Below, piece by piece: positions 59,973-64,000 of a stretch of 64,000 nt of DNA. The number at the start of each line of letters is the position of its first letter. The stretch's first letter is position 1. The DNA comes from Histophilus somni (GTDB taxonomy: Bacteria; Pseudomonadota; Gammaproteobacteria; Enterobacterales; Pasteurellaceae): positions 1 to 64,000 of the forward strand of contig NZ_JACHGQ010000001.1 in the NCBI RefSeq assembly GCF_014202395.1. The letters are read 5' to 3'. The notes under the pieces were generated by a model. The model was not told the DNA's origin and searched no databases. It saw only the letters and a list, made by a program, of their open reading frames with translations. The translations under genes and the position numbers were made by a program.

Positions 59973-60560
59973 ATGCAGATTTTTAACCAAAATCATTCTT
60001 TGTTTCGGCAATCTAATATCTCATTAGATGAGTTTGAACAATTTGAAAGAAAAATTATTGAATTAGCCCATTCCATGCAATTACGGTTAGATCGTGTTGA
60101 AATTGACCATATTGCCTTGAGAGTAAATAAACGTAAATCTGCGGAGGATTGGCTGACTTTGCTGTTAAAGTGCGGTACAATTCTGAGCGGTAATATTGTA
60201 AACGGGAGAGTTATTTATTTAATTCAACTTGATAATCCGATACGTTTTTCGGATCAGTTTATTGATATTATTGAATTACCGTTCCCTAAAGATAAAGTGT
60301 ATCCAGTGGAAAACTGGGAGCATATTGAAGTTATAATTCCATTTGAAGTGAATGAAACTGTTGATGAATGGGTTACACGTATAAGACAACAATTTTTATG
60401 GGACGAATTGGCTAATTTGAAAGTTAAAGTAAGTGAACCTAAGGCGGATGGCGAGCAATTACCTAACCCGTCTATTGCAGTGAGTTTTGTTAATCAACTA
60501 GAAAATCATACTTGCATAAAAGTTCACCCGTATCATATCAAAAAGATAATTGAGGGTTAG
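59973..60560 (+). CDS. yecM: YecM-family VOC-fold protein
   Basis: This 195-residue protein belongs to the YecM family, structurally related to vicinal-oxygen-chelate metalloenzymes; its reaction is not known. It has the family segments VEIDHIALRVNKRKSAEDW (about 42-60, with the candidate metal His), ENWEHIEVIIPFE and NHTCIKVHPYHIKKIIE at the C-terminus. It lies 83 bases from divergent argS and 5 bases before a small lipoprotein gene on the same strand. Confidence 0.9.
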   Translation: MQIFNQNHSLFRQSNISLDEFEQFERKIIELAHSMQLRLDRVEIDHIALRVNKRKSAEDWLTLLLKCGTILSGNIVNGRVIYLIQLDNPIRFSDQFIDIIELPFPKDKVYPVENWEHIEVIIPFEVNETVDEWVTRIRQQFLWDELANLKVKVSEPKADGEQLPNPSIAVSFVNQLENHTCIKVHPYHIKKIIEG

Positions 60561-60565
60561 ATTCG

Positions 60566-60889
60566 ATGAAAAAAGTAACATTAGCATTCACTTTATTATT
60601 AGGTTTTTTAGGATTAGCAGCTTGCTCATCTACAAAAAATGATAATGTGTATAGGGGCGAAATTTTGTTCGCTGCTCAAAAAGGAAATAATTTAAAATTA
60701 ACTATTCGTAAAAATGATTGCAAACAGCAAGAGGGAGGAATTAAGGAGATCGTATTAGGTCATTCTTACGATTCTCATTTAGTTGTAGGCTCTTGTGTAG
60801 AAGTCTCTCACAATGACGATGGTATAACAGTAACAAATATTTCTCGTAAAAGATCAAGTTCTTGGCTTTCTAGAACATCTAAAAATTAA
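60566..60889 (+). CDS. Small lipoprotein related to the C-terminal domain of SlyB/Pcp
   Basis: This 107-residue putative lipoprotein has the lipobox LAAC (Cys20). Its mature part resembles the end of the SlyB-like lipoprotein encoded next door: NLKLTIRKND...KEIVLGHSYDSHLVVG aligns with ALELVIRKDN...QEIVVVQKYDATLVPG. It lacks the glycine-zipper region. Cysteines at about 52 and 77 could form a disulfide. I know no established name for it. It sits between yecM and the SlyB/Pcp gene with 5- and 23-base gaps, so an operon is likely. Confidence 0.7.
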   Translation: MKKVTLAFTLLLGFLGLAACSSTKNDNVYRGEILFAAQKGNNLKLTIRKNDCKQQEGGIKEIVLGHSYDSHLVVGSCVEVSHNDDGITVTNISRKRSSSWLSRTSKN

Positions 60890-60912
60890 TCAAAAAAGAG
60901 AGGTTAACTATT

Positions 60913-61374
60913 ATGAAAAAAATGACTTTATCATTAGCTATTTTACTTAGTTTGGGATTAGCTGGTTGTGTCAATGAAGATATATACAGTGGTAATGTCT
61001 ATAGTGGCACACAAGCTAAATCAGCTCGTTCAATCAGTTATGGTATCATCGAATCAATCCGTCCGGTTAAAATTCAAGGCGATAACCAAGGTGTGATTGG
61101 GACTGTTGGTGGTGGTGCTTTAGGTGGAATAGTGGGATCTAGTATAGGCGGTGGTACCGGACAGGCAGTCGCTGCAGCAGTTGGTGCTATTGCCGGAGCG
61201 GTAATTGGTAGTAAAGTAGAAGAAAAAGCAAGTCAGATTAATGCGTTGGAACTTGTTATCAGAAAAGACAATGGACAAGAAATTGTTGTTGTGCAAAAGT
61301 ATGATGCAACTTTAGTGCCGGGAGCTCGAGTTCGTATTGTTGGTGGCTCCACTTTAAATGTTTCTGTAATGTAG
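60913..61374 (+). CDS. slyB: SlyB/Pcp-type glycine-zipper outer-membrane lipoprotein
   Basis: This 153-residue lipoprotein has a signal ending LAGC (Cys19). A spacer with SYGIIESIRPVKI follows, then a glycine-zipper (Rick-17kDa-type) segment (about 70-108; GGGALGGIVGSSIGGGTGQA), and a C-terminal beta domain (LELVIRKDNGQEIVVVQ...). This is the E. coli SlyB / Haemophilus Pcp layout. SlyB proteins stabilise outer-membrane complexes under PhoPQ stress in enterobacteria; regulation here is not visible. An imperfect stem (GAGGCTG/CAGCCTC) lies about 25 bases past the stop. Confidence 0.88.
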   Translation: MKKMTLSLAILLSLGLAGCVNEDIYSGNVYSGTQAKSARSISYGIIESIRPVKIQGDNQGVIGTVGGGALGGIVGSSIGGGTGQAVAAAVGAIAGAVIGSKVEEKASQINALELVIRKDNGQEIVVVQKYDATLVPGARVRIVGGSTLNVSVM

Positions 61375-61497
61375 CTCTGCTATTATGGTTATTATATAGA
61401 GGCTGTTTTAGGTAATTCTAAGGCAGCCTCGAATTGAATTTTCTGTTTTCGGAGTTGGGTAATAATCCAAGATTTAGAGCCAAAATAGTTGAATATC

Positions 61498-62400
61498 ATG
61501 AAGTGTAATATGAAAATCAAAGCAATTGTTATTGTCAGTAGTTTAAGAATGTTGTTGATTTTTCTGATGTTAAATAAATATCATTTAGATGAAGTGTTAT
61601 TTGTTTTTAATGAAGATTTTGAATTACATAAAAAGTATAAAATCAAGCACTATGTTGCCATTAAAAAGAAAATAACAAAATTTTGGCGTCTCTATTATAA
61701 ACTTTATTTTTATCGATTTAAGATTGACCGTATTCCTGTTTATGGTTCTGATCATTTAGGTTGGACAGATTATTTTCTTAAATATTTTGATTTTTATTTA
61801 ATCGAGGATGGCATAGCGAATTTTAGTCCTAAAAGATATGAAATTAATTTAACAAGGGATATTCCTGTTTTTGGTTTTCATAAGACGGTAAAGAAAATTT
61901 ATTTGACCTCTTTAGAAAATGTACCAAGTGACATTAGGCATAAAGTTGAACTGATTTCATTAGAGCATTTATGGAAAACAAGAACAGCTCAAGAACAACA
62001 TAACATATTGGATTTCTTTGCTTTTAATTTAGATTCACTTATATCGTTAAAAATGAAGAAATATATATTATTTACGCAGTGTTTATCGGAAGATCGTGTA
62101 ATATCAGAGCAAGAGAAAATAGCCATTTATCAACATATCATAAAAAATTATGACGAGCGTTTGCTAGTGATAAAACCACACCCTAGAGAAACAACAGATT
62201 ATCAAAAGTATTTTGAGAATGTATTTGTATATCAAGATGTTGTGCCGAGTGAACTATTTGAATTGCTTGATGTGAATTTTGAAAGAGTGATTACCTTATT
62301 TTCCACCGCTGTTTTCAAATATGATAGAAATATTGTTGATTTTTATGGTACTCGAATACACGATAAAATATACCAATGGTTCGGTGATATTAAGTTTTGA
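61498..62400 (+). CDS. Glycosyltransferase family 52 (lipooligosaccharide sialyl- or glycosyltransferase-like)
   Basis: This 300-residue protein looks like a GT52 family member, the group including Pasteurellaceae and Neisseria LOS alpha-2,3-sialyltransferases. Supporting segments are VYGSDHLGWTDYFLKYFDFY with LIEDGIANF, the CMP-side LLVIKPHPRETTDYQ (about 220-235), and VITLFSTAVFKYDR near the end. It is noticeably AT-rich with many Lys, Ile and Phe codons, unlike its neighbours. A TTG at 61489 and an ATG at 61510 are alternative starts; no clear Shine-Dalgarno decides. It sits alone between slyB and prfA. Sugar donor and acceptor cannot be read. Confidence 0.75.
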   Translation: MKCNMKIKAIVIVSSLRMLLIFLMLNKYHLDEVLFVFNEDFELHKKYKIKHYVAIKKKITKFWRLYYKLYFYRFKIDRIPVYGSDHLGWTDYFLKYFDFYLIEDGIANFSPKRYEINLTRDIPVFGFHKTVKKIYLTSLENVPSDIRHKVELISLEHLWKTRTAQEQHNILDFFAFNLDSLISLKMKKYILFTQCLSEDRVISEQEKIAIYQHIIKNYDERLLVIKPHPRETTDYQKYFENVFVYQDVVPSELFELLDVNFERVITLFSTAVFKYDRNIVDFYGTRIHDKIYQWFGDIKF

Positions 62401-62437
62401 AATTTAAATTTACATTATTATTTTGTAAGGTCAGAGA

Positions 62438-63520
62438 ATGAAAGCCAGTATTATTAGTAAATTAGAGAGCTTAAAAGAGAGACATGAAGAACTTGAAGCG
62501 TTGCTTGGGGAGTCTTCTGTCATTAACGATCAAGATAAATTCCGTGCTTATTCAAAAGAATATGCTCAATTAGAAGATGTTGTAAAATGTTTCGCACGTT
62601 GGAATTGGTTGAATAACAATATTGAAGAAACACAACTATTGCTTGATGATCCTGATATGAAAGAAATGGCTGAATTGGAAATAGAAGAGTCAAAAGCTGA
62701 AATTGAAAATGCGGAGCAACAATTACAAATCCTGTTATTACCTAAAGATCCAAATGATGAATACAATGCTTATTTAGAAATTCGTGCTGGAACCGGCGGT
62801 GATGAAGCTGGTATTTTTGCCGGTGATTTATTTCGCATGTACAGTCGTTATGCAGAAAGTAAACGTTGGCGTGTGGAAGTATTGAATGCAAATGAAAGTG
62901 AGCAAGGCGGATATAAAGAAATTATTGTCAAAGTGAATGGCGAAGGCGTGTATGGTCAACTGAAGTTTGAGTCCGGCGGGCATCGTGTGCAACGTGTACC
63001 AAAAACAGAATCTCAGGGCAGAATTCATACGTCTGCGTGTACCGTAGCTGTTATGCCTGAATTACCGGAAAATGAAATGCCGGAGATTAATCCGTCGGAT
63101 TTGCGTATTGATACCTACCGCTCTTCGGGAGCAGGTGGTCAGCATGTTAATACAACGGATTCTGCGGTACGTATTACGCATATTCCGACGGGTATTGTAG
63201 TGGAATGTCAAGATGAGCGTTCACAACATAAAAATAAGGCGAAGGCACTTTCCGTTTTAGCTTCTCGTATTGCACAAGCTGAACAGGAACGTCAAGCTCA
63301 AGCCCAAGCGGATACTCGTCGTAATTTATTAGGTTCAGGCGATCGATCAGATAAAATTCGTACTTACAATTACCCGCAAGGTCGTGTAACGGATCATCGT
63401 ATCAATTTAACGGTATATCGCCTTGATGAAGTGATGAATGGCAAGATTGACGAGCTAATTCAACCAATTATTACGGAATATCAAGCAGATCAGTTGGCAA
63501 TGTTGTCCGAACAACATTAA
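62438..63520 (+). CDS. prfA: Peptide chain release factor 1
   Basis: RF1 terminates translation at UAA and UAG. The 360-residue product equals E. coli RF1. It has the codon-reading P-x-T tripeptide in [20 protein letters not shown] (about 185-205) and the catalytic GGQ in [18 protein letters not shown] (about 233-235). The C-terminal domain has [31 protein letters not shown] precedes the ATG. In E. coli prmC follows; here an RDD-family gene is next. Confidence 0.97.
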   Translation: MKASIISKLESLKERHEELEALLGESSVINDQDKFRAYSKEYAQLEDVVKCFARWNWLNNNIEETQLLLDDPDMKEMAELEIEESKAEIENAEQQLQILLLPKDPNDEYNAYLEIRAGTGGDEAGIFAGDLFRMYSRYAESKRWRVEVLNANESEQGGYKEIIVKVNGEGVYGQLKFESGGHRVQRVPKTESQGRIHTSACTVAVMPELPENEMPEINPSDLRIDTYRSSGAGGQHVNTTDSAVRITHIPTGIVVECQDERSQHKNKAKALSVLASRIAQAEQERQAQAQADTRRNLLGSGDRSDKIRTYNYPQGRVTDHRINLTVYRLDEVMNGKIDELIQPIITEYQADQLAMLSEQH

Positions 63521-63571
63521 TCTATTCTGACGAAGAGAAAATTCCTCTTAAGATTATGAGAAGGAGATACG

Positions 63572-64000
63572 ATGATTGTTGAAAAATTAAATGAAAAAAA
63601 CAATTCTAATGATGAAAATCGTAAATTTATTGTTGAAGAAGATCATAAATTACAAGCAAATTCCAATAACGTATCAGATATTGTTTATGCCAGTCGATTT
63701 AAGCGTTGGTTGGCTTCCCTCATAAATGCATTATTGTTCTATGTGGCTATTTTGTTTGGATCTATTGTCTTGAACCAGATTGCAGGTCTCATTTTTATTT
63801 TCCTCTATATCGGATATCAATTATTCCTCATGTATAACGCTAAGCAAACATTAGCAAAGAAATGGCTAAATTTACAAGTGATAGACTATAGAACAAATCA
63901 CCCCTTAACATTTGGTCGTTATGTATTGCGTGAATTTATTGAACAGCTTTTTGCATTAACAGGTATCTTAACTTCAGTTAGTGCAATTGTTGCTTTTGCA
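63572..64000 (+). CDS. RDD-family membrane protein, 3' end outside the window
   Basis: This ORF starts at ATG 63572 after GAAGGAGATAC and is still open at the window edge (143 codons seen). The N-terminal about 45 residues are polar. RDD-family helices begin near YASRFKRWLASLINALLFYVA, with further helices near 70-90 and 125-143. The family's LNLQVIDYRTNHPLTFGRYVLRE segment is visible between them. RDD proteins are small membrane proteins of mixed or unknown function, some linked to ion transport. Confidence 0.8.
   Translation, partial: MIVEKLNEKNNSNDENRKFIVEEDHKLQANSNNVSDIVYASRFKRWLASLINALLFYVAILFGSIVLNQIAGLIFIFLYIGYQLFLMYNAKQTLAKKWLNLQVIDYRTNHPLTFGRYVLREFIEQLFALTGILTSVSAIVAFA

Overview
This window is chromosomal DNA from a member of the Pasteurellaceae, in the clade that carries the Haemophilus influenzae-type DNA uptake signal. 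The 9-mer AAGTGCGGT and its complement recur throughout, inside genes and in terminators. The DNA is AT-rich. Gene content and order (lolB-ispE-prs, mutT-secA-secM, pyrH-frr-dxr-uppS-cdsA-rseP-bamA-skp-lpxD, cmk-rpsA-ihfB-lapA-lapB, csdE-csdA, sucABCD) are typical of Haemophilus/Pasteurella/Avibacterium-like genomes. The genus cannot be fixed from this window. Presence of gltA with sucABCD points to a fuller oxidative TCA branch than H. influenzae has.

Layout. 1-4.3 kb: a large trimeric autotransporter adhesin on the minus strand, running off the left edge, frameshifted at a short C/G tract, and preceded by eleven copies of a 7-bp repeat. 4.5-9.2 kb: mltF with a small overlapping ORF, perM, an ArsC-like reductase, yhbY, greA, and a decayed DUF945 gene. 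9.2-11.7 kb: lolB-ispE-prs. 11.8-15.7 kb: a YciU-type DNA mimic, ppc and yeaL. 15.7-23.6 kb: hrpA, mutT, secA, secM with a variant arrest sequence, and a divergent dciA-like gene. 23.7-34.2 kb: translation, isoprenoid, phospholipid and outer-membrane biogenesis genes. 34.2-38.6 kb: cmk-rpsA-ihfB-lapA-lapB.

38.6-42.5 kb is the accessory part. It holds a TacA-TacT-type toxin-antitoxin (TA) pair, an orphan vapD, a major porin, a DinJ-YafQ pair and a disrupted antitoxin pseudogene, with a degenerate second copy of the tacAT operator. 42.6-48.6 kb: csdE-csdA, a secreted nuclease, yohJ-yohK (lrgAB family), a dGTPase-like gene and nhaA. 48.7-58.1 kb: yfaE and nrdB (without nrdA), gltA divergent from sucABCD. 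58.2-64 kb: argS, yecM, two related small lipoproteins, a family 52 glycosyltransferase, prfA and the start of an RDD-family gene.

Most of the window is conserved housekeeping DNA. No rRNA, tRNA, CRISPR array, intact insertion sequence or prophage was seen. The observations most worth following up are the adhesin's repeat and frameshift, the secM arrest variant with its palindromic promoter, the greA leader hairpin, the TA cluster around the porin, the small ORF overlapping mltF, and the tandem lipoproteins. I found nothing that clearly amounts to a new multi-gene system.
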